From NCBI GenBank assembly GCA_023391285.1, contig JAEWBF010000126.1, forward strand, positions 62,001-126,000: a stretch of 64,000 nucleotides of DNA. Reading direction: 5' to 3'. This document shows, piece by piece, positions 51,289-61,100 of the stretch. This DNA is from Verrucomicrobiota bacterium (lineage in GTDB: Bacteria; Verrucomicrobiota; Verrucomicrobiia; Opitutales; Opitutaceae). Under the pieces are notes generated by a model that did not search any database, was not told the origin of the DNA, and saw nothing but the letters and a program-made list of their open reading frames with translations. Each line of letters opens with the position of its first letter. Position 1 is the first letter of the stretch. The translations under genes and the position numbers were made by a program.

Positions 51289-53523
51289 ATGGCCGACCCT
51301 ACGTTCTTCCGCAGACGTTCATATCTGCCTTATCCAATCGAGTTGCTGGCCGCGTTCATCGCGCGCGTCCTGTATCGCGTCCGATCCGGTGGGGCGGAAC
51401 ACGTGCCGCAATCGGGCGGAGCGCTGCTGATCGCGAATCACCTTTCTTACGTCGACGTGATTGTGCTGCAGCTCGCGTGTCCGCGACGCATCCGCTTCGT
51501 CGGCTTCAAGGGCCTGCACCATCATTGGTTTTTCGATTTGTGCCTGCGTTGGAGCGGCACGATTCCGATTACCGCGCAACAGCCGTTGGAAGGCATCAAG
51601 CGCGCGGTGCGAGCGCTCAAAGCGGGTGAACTCGTGTGCGTTTTTCCGGAAGGGCACATCTCCCGCACCGGTCAGCTGATGGAGCTCAAGCGCGGCTTCG
51701 AACTCATGGCGCGCCAGGCGAATGTGCCGGTGATTCCGGCGGCGATCGACGGTCTCTGGGGTTCGCTGTTTTCCTTCGCGGGAAACAAGTATCTGTGGAA
51801 GTCGCCACGACTGAAACCGACGCCGGTTTACGTCGCGTTCGGCGCTCCGATTCCTCCGGGCAAAGCGACCCCGGCGACGGCCCGCTTGGCGCTGTTGGAC
51901 TTGGGGGCGATCGCATTCGAAGAGCGACCTGTCTTGAAACGTAATCTCGCGCGCGAAGTGGTGCGCGCCCTTGCGCGCCGGCCGGGCCACGTCGAGGTGA
52001 TCGATCGCACGGCCGAACGAAAGCCGGTGAAAGCGGGCCAGCTTCTCGCCGTCGCGGCTGTGTTGTCGAAACGGATACGCGCGACCGTTCCAGAGAAGCG
52101 CGTGGGCATCGTGCTGCCGCCGGGGGCGGGTGCGTTCATCGCGAACCTCGCGGTGATTTGCGCCGGCAAAACGCCGGTGAACTTGAACTTCACCGCCGGA
52201 CGTTCGGCCGTGGAAGCCGCGCTGCGGCTCGGCGAGATCGGCACGTTGATTTCGGCTGACGCGATGAAGGCGAAAGTGCCGGCGTTTCCGTGGCCGGCGA
52301 ACACGCGGGATCTCCGCGCCGAGATCGAGGCGGCGGGTGGCAAGAAGGCGATCCTACCGTGGCTCATTGCGGCGCATCTGCTGCCAAATCAGTGGTTCGC
52401 CAATCTGCTGAAGCTTCCGCGGGTGGGCGACCGCGCGGAGGCGGCGCTGCTGTTTACGAGCGGAAGCGTGGGCGAACCGAAAGGGGTGGTGCTGACGCAT
52501 CGCAACATTCTCGCGAACTGCGCGCAGATTTCGTCGCTTTCGATCCTGCCGCGCAGCGCGACGCTGCTCGGATGTCTGCCGCTGTTTCACAGCTTTGGGT
52601 TCACGGTCACGTTGTGGTATCCGATGCTGCGCGGCTGTCGCGTGGTGACGATCCCGAGTCCGCTCGACACGCGGAAGATGGTCGATGCGATCGACGAGGA
52701 TCATGTGACCGTGCTCGTCGGCGCACCGACCTTCATTCGGCCTTTGCTCAAGAAAGCCGAGCCGGCGGAACTCAAGTCGCTCGAGCTCGTGGTCACGGGG
52801 GCCGAGAAGCTGCCTGACGATCTTTATCATCACTTTCTCGAACGTTTCCACGTCGAGATTCTCCAAGGCTACGGACTCACCGAAACCACGCCGGTTTCGA
52901 ACGTGAACCAACCGCATCCTCCGGTCGTAACGGAGACGGGCGAGCCGCAGACCGGAAAGAAATTCGGCAGTGTCGGACGCCTCATGCCCGGCATGACTGC
53001 TCGCATTGTAGATCCGGATACAGGTGAGTTGAAACCGCTGACTGAAACCGGAATCGTGTGGTTGCGCGGCGCGAATGTCTTCCCGGGTTACCTGAATGAT
53101 CCCGAACGAACTCAGTCAGCGATGCGCGATGGCTGGTTTGTGACGGGCGATATTGGTCGGTTCGACGAGGACGGGTTTCTCAGCATCGAAGGTCGATTGT
53201 CACGGTTTTCGAAAATCGGCGGAGAGATGGTCCCGCATGTGACGATCGAGCAGCAGCTGATCGAGATCTTCGATTGGGACCAGGCGGAGAAACCCACGCT
53301 GGCGGTGACGAGCATCACGGATCCGACCAAGGGCGAGGCGCTGGTGTTGTTGACGACGGAGAATGTGACGAGCGACGAAGTGCGCACGCGGCTGCTCGCG
53401 GCCGGCCTGCCGAACCTGTGGGTGCCAAAAATCGTGCGGCGAGTGGAAAAGATTCCGATGCTTGGCACCGGCAAGATGGATTTGAAGGGCTGTCGCGATC
53501 TGGCGAAACAGGTGGCGGAGTGA
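51289..53523 (+). CDS. Acyltransferase-acyl-ACP synthetase fusion (Aas-like)
   Basis: The 744-residue protein has an N-terminal PlsC-type acyltransferase domain (about residues 1-230) with NHLSYVD (HX4D at H51-D56) and FPEGHISRTG. A C-terminal AMP-binding domain (about 255-740) follows, with LLFTSGSVGEPKGVVLTHRN, GYGLTETTPVSN and a C-terminal PMLGTGKMDLKG containing the catalytic Lys. This is the order of 2-acylglycerophosphoethanolamine acyltransferase/acyl-ACP synthetase, which re-acylates lysophospholipids at the inner membrane. No transporter domain (LplT) is fused. The ATG at 51289 avoids a non-homologous 44-residue leader. Confidence 0.85.
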   Translation: MADPTFFRRRSYLPYPIELLAAFIARVLYRVRSGGAEHVPQSGGALLIANHLSYVDVIVLQLACPRRIRFVGFKGLHHHWFFDLCLRWSGTIPITAQQPLEGIKRAVRALKAGELVCVFPEGHISRTGQLMELKRGFELMARQANVPVIPAAIDGLWGSLFSFAGNKYLWKSPRLKPTPVYVAFGAPIPPGKATPATARLALLDLGAIAFEERPVLKRNLAREVVRALARRPGHVEVIDRTAERKPVKAGQLLAVAAVLSKRIRATVPEKRVGIVLPPGAGAFIANLAVICAGKTPVNLNFTAGRSAVEAALRLGEIGTLISADAMKAKVPAFPWPANTRDLRAEIEAAGGKKAILPWLIAAHLLPNQWFANLLKLPRVGDRAEAALLFTSGSVGEPKGVVLTHRNILANCAQISSLSILPRSATLLGCLPLFHSFGFTVTLWYPMLRGCRVVTIPSPLDTRKMVDAIDEDHVTVLVGAPTFIRPLLKKAEPAELKSLELVVTGAEKLPDDLYHHFLERFHVEILQGYGLTETTPVSNVNQPHPPVVTETGEPQTGKKFGSVGRLMPGMTARIVDPDTGELKPLTETGIVWLRGANVFPGYLNDPERTQSAMRDGWFVTGDIGRFDEDGFLSIEGRLSRFSKIGGEMVPHVTIEQQLIEIFDWDQAEKPTLAVTSITDPTKGEALVLLTTENVTSDEVRTRLLAAGLPNLWVPKIVRRVEKIPMLGTGKMDLKGCRDLAKQVAE

Positions 53524-53530
53524 GTCGCTC

Positions 53531-53628
53531 GTAGCGGAACGCGTGAGCGTTTCGGAATGCGGCGAAAAGTTCGCGCGTTCAAAAATCGTTCGCGCCTTGC
53601 CGGCGGTTGCCGTTGGCTCGTGGGCCAC
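53531..53628. repeat. Intergenic repeat copy B, upstream of the FAD oxidase gene
   Basis: This copy matches the repeat at 49289-49401: AGCGGAACGCG, GAGCGTTTCG, GGCGAAAAGTTCGCGCGTTC, CCTTGC and TTGGCTCGTG occur in the same order. The two are about 4.2 kb apart on the same strand and each directly precedes a gene start. Confidence 0.6.
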
Positions 53629-55065
53629 ATGAAAACCTACACCGCGGCGACACGAGCGCTTCTGCGAAAGTTGGGACCACGCATTGTCGCGACTGACGAG
53701 CAGTCGCGCTTCGATGCGTCGTTCGACAGCAGCAAGATTTCGTTCATGCCGGACGCGGTGATCCGGCCTAGGCGTGAGTCGGAGATTGGCGAGACGCTCG
53801 TGCTCGCGAATAAGCATCGCGTCCCCGTGACCGTGCGCGGTCGCGGCACGACGCTGATGGGTTCGGCGGCGCCGGTATGCGGCGGATGGGTGATCGACAT
53901 GCTGGCGTTGAACAAGATCGCTATCGATGCGGTGGCGGGATTGGCGCATGTGCAAGCTGGCGCGAAGGTCGGCGATATTCAGCGGGCGGCGGAGGCGGAA
54001 GGCTGGTTTTATCCGCCGGATCCGTCGTCGAAGGAGTATTGCACGATCGGCGGCAACATCGCGTGCAACGCCGGCGGGATGCACGGCGGAAAGTATGGCG
54101 TGACGCGCGATTTCGTCGTGGCGTTGAAAGGATTTTTGCCCACCGGTGAATTGGTGGAGTGGGGCACGGCGACGAAGAAGTTTTCGGCGGGTTTCAATTT
54201 ACGCGATTTATGGATCGGCAGCGAAGGCATGCTCGGGGCAGTGACGGGAGCGGTGCTGAAACTGATTCCAAAACCGGCGGCGCGCTGGACGCTGTTGACG
54301 TCGTTTCGCGACGAGGAGCATGCGATCGACGCGATTCTGAGACTGTTTCATGCGCGCGTGCAGCCGGCGATCTGTGAGTTTCTCGATCGCGAAAGCGTGC
54401 TGTGCGCGGAACGTGCCACGAAGCAGGAGGTGTTCGCGGGACAAGCGGGACGACCCGTGATCTTGTTGGAATTCGCGGGTGGGGCGGCGGAGGTGGCGGA
54501 ACAGCAGGCGGCGGCGCTCGCGTGGGCGGCGGAACACGCCACTGCGCATCGCGCGGCGAAGGATCGGGCCGAGGCGGAGCAGTTGTGGGCCGTGCGACGG
54601 AAGTGCTCGGGCGCGATGTTCGAACTCGGCGATGCGAAGTTGAACGAAGACATCGTCGTGCCGATGCGGCATTACGCGACGTTCATGCGCTTCCTGACGC
54701 AGCTGCGGAAGACGTCACGGCTGGCGATTCCGACCTTTGGACATTTGGCCGACGGCAATCTTCATGTGAACATCATGTATCATCGCGCGGACAAGGCGGA
54801 GACGAAGCGGGCGGAGATCGCAGTGGAGAAGTTGATGCGGAAAGTCGTTTCGCTCGGCGGTGCGATTTCGGGCGAGCATGGCATCGGGCTGGCGAAGACG
54901 CCGTTCCTGCGTGTGCAGCATTCGCCGGCGCAGGTGAAGGCGATGCGCGCGGTGAAACAGGCGCTGGATCCGAACGGGATTCTGAATCCCGGCAAGATGT
55001 TCGACGAGGTGCGGATTTGGAAATACCAGCGCCTGGCCGTGCATCTGCCGTGGGATCACAAGTGA
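53629..55065 (+). CDS. FAD-linked oxidase, GlcD/D-lactate dehydrogenase type
   Basis: The 478-residue protein has the PCMH-type FAD domain, with TVRGRGTTLMGSAAPVCGGWVID and EYCTIGGNIACNAGGMHGGKYG binding the flavin. A C-terminal FAD-oxidase domain has GHLADGNLHVNIMYH and the conserved GAISGEHGIGLAK, and the end reads LDPNGILNPGKMF. It resembles glycolate oxidase subunit GlcD and D-2-hydroxyacid dehydrogenases. No GlcE or GlcF gene is adjacent, so a D-lactate or other D-2-hydroxyacid substrate is as likely. I use the ATG at 53629. Confidence 0.85.
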   Translation: MKTYTAATRALLRKLGPRIVATDEQSRFDASFDSSKISFMPDAVIRPRRESEIGETLVLANKHRVPVTVRGRGTTLMGSAAPVCGGWVIDMLALNKIAIDAVAGLAHVQAGAKVGDIQRAAEAEGWFYPPDPSSKEYCTIGGNIACNAGGMHGGKYGVTRDFVVALKGFLPTGELVEWGTATKKFSAGFNLRDLWIGSEGMLGAVTGAVLKLIPKPAARWTLLTSFRDEEHAIDAILRLFHARVQPAICEFLDRESVLCAERATKQEVFAGQAGRPVILLEFAGGAAEVAEQQAAALAWAAEHATAHRAAKDRAEAEQLWAVRRKCSGAMFELGDAKLNEDIVVPMRHYATFMRFLTQLRKTSRLAIPTFGHLADGNLHVNIMYHRADKAETKRAEIAVEKLMRKVVSLGGAISGEHGIGLAKTPFLRVQHSPAQVKAMRAVKQALDPNGILNPGKMFDEVRIWKYQRLAVHLPWDHK

Positions 55066-55078
55066 GTATCCGGATTTT

Positions 55079-55145
55079 AACCACAGAGACACGGAGACAC
55101 AGAGAAGACATTTCTGGTCTCTGTGTCTTCGTGTCCCCGTAGTTG
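55079..55145. repeat. Inverted repeat of the ACCACAGAG family between convergent genes
   Basis: The left arm AACCACAGAGACACGGAGAC… (55079-55106) and the right arm ending CTTCGTGTCCCCGTAGTT (55116-55145) are reverse complements with about three mismatches over some 24 bases. The hairpin lies between the convergent oxidase and MFS genes and could act on both transcripts. Confidence 0.65.
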
Positions 55146-55161
55146 ATATAGTCGAAGATTA

Positions 55162-56658
55162 CTACGCCCCGACGGGTTCGGTGGCGTCGCCGCCGAGGTT
55201 GATCTCGGCTTTGCCGCGGCGTCTGCGATTGCTCACGTTGTTGCCGTCGTCGCGATGCAGGCCCCAGAACGTGAGCGAGGAGAGGATGGTGATACAGCCG
55301 AGCACGAAGAAAGCGTTGTGCAGCGCGGGAATCGATTCGGTGGGATTGTCGCGATCGATGTTGGCCAAAAACCAGCCGGCGATGAGTGAACCCATCGCGA
55401 CGCCGAAACTGAGCGAAAGTTGCTGGGCGGTGCTGGCGATGCTGCTGGCTTTGCTGGCTGCGCGGTCGGAGACGTCGGCGTAGGCGAGCGAGTTCATGCT
55501 CGTGAATTGGAGCGAAGAGAAAAATCCCTGCGTGAAGCTGAGGAGAAGAATGGCCCAGATGGGAGTGCCGCGTTCCACTTGGGTAAAGACCATGATCGTC
55601 AATCCCAGGAAGACGGTGTTGCTAAGAAGAATGTTGCGGTGGCCGAGCCGGGCGAGGACGGGACGGCTGATGATTTTCATTCCCATGGCGGCGAACGCCT
55701 GGGGCATGGTGAGCAGGCCGGCTTTCCATGCGGGGAAGCCGAGTCCGAGTTGATAGAGGAGCGGGAGGAGAAAGGGCATGCCGCCAACGCCGAGGCGCGT
55801 GACGAAACCGCCGATGACGGAGAGACGAAACGTGCGCAGACTAAAGAGGGAGAGATCGAGGAGCGGAGCGTCGTCGCGTTTTGCGTGCCAGTAATAGGCG
55901 GCGAGGAGAAGGACGGAGAGCACCGCGAGGAAGGTCATCGGGCCGTAGGCCATCGTGTGTTCGCCGAAGACTTCCAGCACGTAGGAGAGCAGGGCGACGC
56001 CCGCGCCGAAGAGAACGAAACCGGTGCGATCGAGGGGAGAGACGTGTTCGTCGCGAAAATCGGGCATGTGCCGCCGAATCATCCAGAGGCCGAAAAGCGC
56101 GAGAGGGATGTTGATGAAGAAAATTACGCGCCACGAAAACCAATGGACGATCAGGCCGCCGGTGAACGGGCCGAGCAGCGGACCGAGCAGCGCGGGGATG
56201 ACGACGTAGTTCATCGTGCGCAGCATCTCGGAACGTGGAAAGGCGCGGAGCAGGGCGAGACGGCCGACGGGTGTCATCATGGCACCGCCGATGCCTTGAA
56301 GAATGCGCGCGGCGACGAGCACGTGAATGTCGGGTGCGAGTCCGCAGCCGAGCGAGCCGAGCATGAAAAGAGTGACGGCCCAGCGGAACACGCGACACGT
56401 TCCGAAACGATCGGCGAGCCAGCCGCTGATCGGGATGAAAACGGCGAGCGAGATCGTGTAACTGGTGAGAACGGATTTGAGGCTGAGCGGAACGACGCCG
56501 AGATTTTCGGCCATCGTGGGGACAGCCGTGTTGATGATCGTCGCGTCGAGATTTTCCATGAACAGCGCGACGGCGACGAGCCACGGGAGATAGCGCCGCG
56601 TTTCGGCCGTGATCTCGCACGACGAGGAGGAAGGCGCGGCGGCGGACATGCAGCACAC
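55162..56658 (-). CDS. MFS drug/anion exporter, DHA2 (EmrB-like) family
   Basis: This 498-residue protein has about 14 hydrophobic helices. The first helix contains LDATIINTAVPTMAENLG, the D1 motif of the DHA2 family. Motif A is GWLADRFGTCRVFR, and motif C is seen in IPALLGPLLGPFTGGLI. It should export hydrophobic compounds using the proton gradient. No EmrA-like adaptor or regulator gene is adjacent. Two Met codons (56658, 56649) are close; the second gives MSAAAPSSSS. The C-terminal tail is hydrophilic. Confidence 0.86.
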   Translation of the reverse strand: MCCMSAAAPSSSSCEITAETRRYLPWLVAVALFMENLDATIINTAVPTMAENLGVVPLSLKSVLTSYTISLAVFIPISGWLADRFGTCRVFRWAVTLFMLGSLGCGLAPDIHVLVAARILQGIGGAMMTPVGRLALLRAFPRSEMLRTMNYVVIPALLGPLLGPFTGGLIVHWFSWRVIFFINIPLALFGLWMIRRHMPDFRDEHVSPLDRTGFVLFGAGVALLSYVLEVFGEHTMAYGPMTFLAVLSVLLLAAYYWHAKRDDAPLLDLSLFSLRTFRLSVIGGFVTRLGVGGMPFLLPLLYQLGLGFPAWKAGLLTMPQAFAAMGMKIISRPVLARLGHRNILLSNTVFLGLTIMVFTQVERGTPIWAILLLSFTQGFFSSLQFTSMNSLAYADVSDRAASKASSIASTAQQLSLSFGVAMGSLIAGWFLANIDRDNPTESIPALHNAFFVLGCITILSSLTFWGLHRDDGNNVSNRRRRGKAEINLGGDATEPVGA

Positions 56659-56716
56659 GCGTTAACGCGGGTGGGGCGGTTCGCAAACGCGCCCGATACA
56701 GGGCAGGGGGCACCTG

Positions 56717-56770
56717 ACCCCGCCGCGTTGAGCGAATCGCTCGCGAACGGCGGGGTTGGGAGACCCCGCC
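56717..56770. repeat. Palindromic GGCGGGGT repeat
   Basis: ACCCCGCCG (56717-56725) pairs with CGGCGGGGT (56748-56756). The second arm also pairs with ACCCCGCC (56763-56770) in GGCGGGGTTGGGAGACCCCGCC. It therefore offers two alternative hairpins between the MFS gene and the hydrolase gene. Confidence 0.6.
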
Positions 56771-56786
56771 CTACATCACGTCACTT

Positions 56787-57974
56787 CTAGAGCGCCTCGG
56801 CGGCGGCTTTTTGGAAGGCGCGGCGGAAATCGCTGCCGTCGCTGTTCGGGTGATTCGCGCGGGCGACCAGCATGATGTAGGCGACGCCTTTCACGGGATC
56901 GATCCAGGCCTGCGTGCACCACGCGCCGCCGTGGCCGTAGCTGCCGGGCGAAAGGACTTCGGCGACGCCTTCATGCGGTGTTTTCAGAACGCAGGTGCCG
57001 ATGCCCCAACCATAGTTTTTGCCGCGATTGCCCCAGCGATCGCTCTGAAGGAAGCCGGTCGGCATGTCGGGGGGTGTTTGCGGCGTGTTGAGGAATTTCA
57101 GGGTTTCGGCGCTGAGGAATTTCTTTCCGTTGAGCGAGCCGCCGTTCAGGAGCATTTGCGCGAAACGGGCGTAGTCGTTGGCGGTGGAGCAGAGACCGCC
57201 GTTGGCGAGCGGCGGGAAGTCGCGCGCGCCGAAGCCGCGGCGTTGGGGAACGGCGACGAGTTCGCCAGTGGCGTCGTCTTTGCGGTAGGGCGTGGGCATG
57301 CGGTCGAGTTGAGCGCCCATCGGATAAAACGTCGTATCCTTCATGCCGAGCGGCTCGAAGAGTTGTTTGGCGAGAAAGTCGTCGAAGGATTGGCCGCTGA
57401 TGATTTCGACGATGCGGCCGGCGGTGTTGATGCCGGCTTGGTTGTAGCGCCATTGCGCGCCAGGCTCGTATTGCATGGGCTGCGACAAATAGATCGCGAC
57501 GAGATCGGCGAGCGTGCGGGCGTCGCGGGCGGCTTCTTGCGGCGCTTCACCGAGGCCGGACACGTGCGTGAGGATCTGCGTGATCGTGAGATTCGCGGGC
57601 TGGCCGGACGGGGTTTTTAGTTGGGCGAACTCCGGGATATATTTCGCAACGGGATCGGAGACGTGGAGTTTGCCTTGTTCCTGCAACATCAGGACGGCGA
57701 CACCGGTGACGGGCTTGGTCATGGAAGCGATCCAGAAAATCGCGTCGGTCGGCATCGGTTTTTTCGTAGCGACGTCGGCAAGACCGTTGGCTTCGAGGTG
57801 GAGAATCTTGTCCGTGGTCGCGACGAGAGTAACGGAGCCGGCGATTTCGTTTTGGGCGATGTAGGTGTTCATCGCGACGCCGATTCCCGGGAGCTTGGGT
57901 TGCGCGACGGCGGTGGCGTGGGCGGCGAGGAAGGAAGAGACGATCACAAGCGGGAGCAGGGAACGAAGATGCAT
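56787..57974 (-). CDS. Serine hydrolase of the class C beta-lactamase/esterase family
   Basis: The 395-residue protein has a signal peptide (about 1-25, LLPLVIVSSFLAAHATAVAQ) and the penicillin-binding fold. SxxK is seen as ASMTKPVTG (catalytic Ser). The second motif is WRYNQAGINTAGRIVE, with Tyr-Asn-Gln where class C beta-lactamases have Tyr-x-Asn. The third motif is GHGGAWCT in the KTG position. It is probably a periplasmic or surface esterase or peptidase and not necessarily a beta-lactamase. I use the ATG at 57974 because a signal peptide then begins at residue 1. It is divergent from smc. Confidence 0.82.
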   Translation of the reverse strand: MHLRSLLPLVIVSSFLAAHATAVAQPKLPGIGVAMNTYIAQNEIAGSVTLVATTDKILHLEANGLADVATKKPMPTDAIFWIASMTKPVTGVAVLMLQEQGKLHVSDPVAKYIPEFAQLKTPSGQPANLTITQILTHVSGLGEAPQEAARDARTLADLVAIYLSQPMQYEPGAQWRYNQAGINTAGRIVEIISGQSFDDFLAKQLFEPLGMKDTTFYPMGAQLDRMPTPYRKDDATGELVAVPQRRGFGARDFPPLANGGLCSTANDYARFAQMLLNGGSLNGKKFLSAETLKFLNTPQTPPDMPTGFLQSDRWGNRGKNYGWGIGTCVLKTPHEGVAEVLSPGSYGHGGAWCTQAWIDPVKGVAYIMLVARANHPNSDGSDFRRAFQKAAAEAL

Positions 57975-58133
57975 GATTTTGGGGATTGGAGGTGTGACGC
58001 GTTGCCCGGAGCAAAGATGCAAGCGGCGCGATGGAGCTTCCGGCCTTTGGGAATTCTCTGTGAACAATCTTTCGGGTTTTTCCGTTGCCGGGCATAGGGG
58101 GCGGACTTCAATGGCCGGCTTTTCCTTTCCCGC

Positions 58134-61100
58134 ATGTATTTAAAGGCGCTCAAGCTTCACGGTTTTAAGTCGTTTGCCGATCCGACCACATTGCGATTTG
58201 AACCGGGCGTCACGGCGGTCGTGGGACCGAATGGTTGCGGCAAGTCGAACATCGCGGACTCGATCCGCTGGGTGCTCGGCGAGCAGAGTGCGAAAGCGCT
58301 GCGCGGCGGGAAGATGCAGGACGTGATTTTCGAAGGCGCGGACACGCGCAAGCCGGCACAGATGTGCGAAGTGTCGCTGTTGTTGACGGAGTGCGAGAAG
58401 CAGCTCGGCAGCGAGTTTCACGAGATCGAGATCACGCGGCGCGTGCATCGCGATGGACAAAGCGAATACTTTTTCAACGGCCAGGCGTGCCGGCTGAAGG
58501 ACATCCAGAAGCTCTTCATGGATACCGGCATTGGCCGGACGAGTTACTCGATCATGGCGCAGGGCCAGATCGATTTGATCCTGTCGTCGAAGCCGGAAGA
58601 GCGGCGGTCGGTGTTCGAAGAGGCGGCGGGCATCACGAAATACAAGAGCCAGCGGCGCGAGGCGATGCAGAAGCTGGCGCTGACGGATCAGAATCTGGCG
58701 CGCGTGGCGGACGTGATTGGCGAGGTGGGCCGACAGATCGGCTCGCTGCGTCGGCAGGCGTCGAAGGCGATGCGTTACAAGCGGCTGAGCTTCCGGCTGA
58801 AGCATTTGAGCCTCGCGTGGAGCGGCTATCATCATGCGCAGTTCGCGGCGCGACTCGCGGAACTCGAAAGCAGGGTGGGCGGGCTGCGCGCGGAGGCGGA
58901 GTCGCGTAGGACGAATTTGGAGACGCAGCAGGCGGCGCTCGACGAGAAGAAGGCGGGCCGGATGCGTTTGAACCAGCGCGTGCAGGATGCGCAGCAGGCG
59001 GTGTTCGACGTGCGCTCGCAGAAGGAGCAGGCGGAGAACCAGGCGAATCTCGCGCAGATCAAACGCACGGGGCTCGAGGATCGGTTGGGATCGTCGCGCG
59101 CGAATCTCGACGAAATCGAGATGCAGTTGCGCGAAGTGTCGGCGCAAGTCGACACGGGCGCGCAGGACAAGCAGCAGCAGCTGGGACTGCTCGGGACCAG
59201 CGATGCGGTGTTCCAGCAACGGAATCGCGAGTTGGCGATTGTGGAAGGCGAGCTGACCAAGCTCGAGCAGGAGCTGCAGCAGGCGAAGTTTCAATTGTTG
59301 CAACTCGAGAGCACGGTCGCGCGGCTGCGGACGGATTGTTCGGGCTACGAAGTCGATCAAAAGACGAGCGTGCACCGGCACGAGTCGCTCGCGCAGGAGC
59401 TGGAAAGCGTGCGGCAGCAGCAGATGGCAGCGCAGCAGGTCGTGGCCGAGTTGGAGGCGCGCGTCGAAGAAGCGCTCGCGGAGAAATCGCGAGCCCACAA
59501 CGAATCGGTGGCGGCGCAGCAAGCGATCACGGATTTGACGCGCGAGTTTCGCGACGCGCAGAAGAAGCTGCAGGAAATCGACCGTCAGCTCGCGCAGCGC
59601 ACGGCGCGGCTGCGTTTGTTGCAGCAGATGGCGGAGCGCTGGGAAGGCTTCGGCGAAGGCGCTAAAGCCGTTCTGCAAGGGCGGCTCGATGGGGCGTTGC
59701 AAGGCGCGAAGGTGGCGCCGATCACGCACGGACTCGCGGTCAAGCCGGACTTCGGCAAGGCGGTCGAGGCGTTGCTCGGGGCGGCGGCGGAAGCGATCAG
59801 CGTGAGCGATCTGGGGACGGCGCAGCGCATTCTCGCGCAGTTGGACGCGGAGCAGATTGGCTCGGCGGTGTTGAATGTTTCGGAGCTCAGAGCGGAGAGC
59901 GCACAGTCCGGAGCAGAACTGCCGGCGGGGTTGACTCCAGCGCTCGCCGCGCTCGGAGACATGGAGCCGGGGCATCCGGCGTTCAGTGTCCTGCGCGAGT
60001 GCTACGTGGCGGACGACCTGGGGGCGTTTCTGGAATTCTGGAAGGCGAATCCGGCGTTTTCGTTTTTGGCGGTGGCGACGCGGAAAGGGGACTTGGTGGA
60101 TCGCCGTGGTTTCATCTACGGCGGGCATCACAGCTCGAAGCGATCGGCGAACAGTATCGTGCAACGCGAGATCGACATGCGGGAGACGTCGAAGGCGCTC
60201 GCCGACGATCAAAAGGCGCACGATGAACAGAAGGCGGTGATCGATGCGTTGAACGCGCGGCTCGCCGAGGCGGAGCAGAATCTCGAGCAGCGGCGCTCGG
60301 ACGTGCTGGCGTCGACGCAGGCGCTCGCGGCCGTGCAGGCGGAGCAGCGCAGTGCAACGAAGTCGGCGGAAGATGTTTCCAATCGCGTGCTGCGAATGGA
60401 GAACGAACTCGTGTCGCTCGAACAGGCGCGCAACGAAGCGCACGCGCGTTGGGAGAAGGCGCAGGCGGGGCTCGCGGAAGCGACGGCGACGGCGGAAGCG
60501 CAGCGCGAGAAGATCCAGGCGAACGAAGTGCGGTTGAATGAGCTTCGTGCGGATCGCGATGTGAAGCGCGAGTCGCTCGCGCAGGCGCGGCTCGAACTCG
60601 CGGAGCGCCGGCAGAAAGTCGAAGTGCTGGACCGCGGCCTCGGTGAAATGGAGCGGAGGCGGCAACAGTTGTCGGAGCTGTTGATCCAGCGTCAGCACGA
60701 GATCGAGTCGTGGACCGCGCAGATCGACGAGCTGGAAGGCGAAAGCGCGCGGCAACGCGAACGCGCGGAACAGTTGAGTGAAACGCTCATCGTGTCGCAG
60801 CAGCAGGTGGAGGCGGCGCGCAAGGAATTGATCGATTTGGAGCGCGAGATCAGCGCGCTGGAAGGCGCGCAGTCGTCGTTGCACACGCAGTCGGAGGAAG
60901 CTCACGACGAGCTGAGCTCGCATGAAATCAAACTCGCGGAGACGCGCCAGCGGGCGCAGTTCCTCGCCGAGGAAGTCACGCGCGAATATCAAACGGAAGT
61001 CACTTCCCTGGACTGGAAAAATCTGTTGTGGCGCTCGGATGACGAACCGGAAGGCGTGAAGCCGTTGGATCTGGATGAAGACGAAGAAGGGGAAGAGGGA

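Noticed and set aside
53629..55065. Assigning the FAD oxidase firmly as glycolate oxidase GlcD
   Set aside because: GlcE and GlcF partners are absent nearby, so the substrate is left open.
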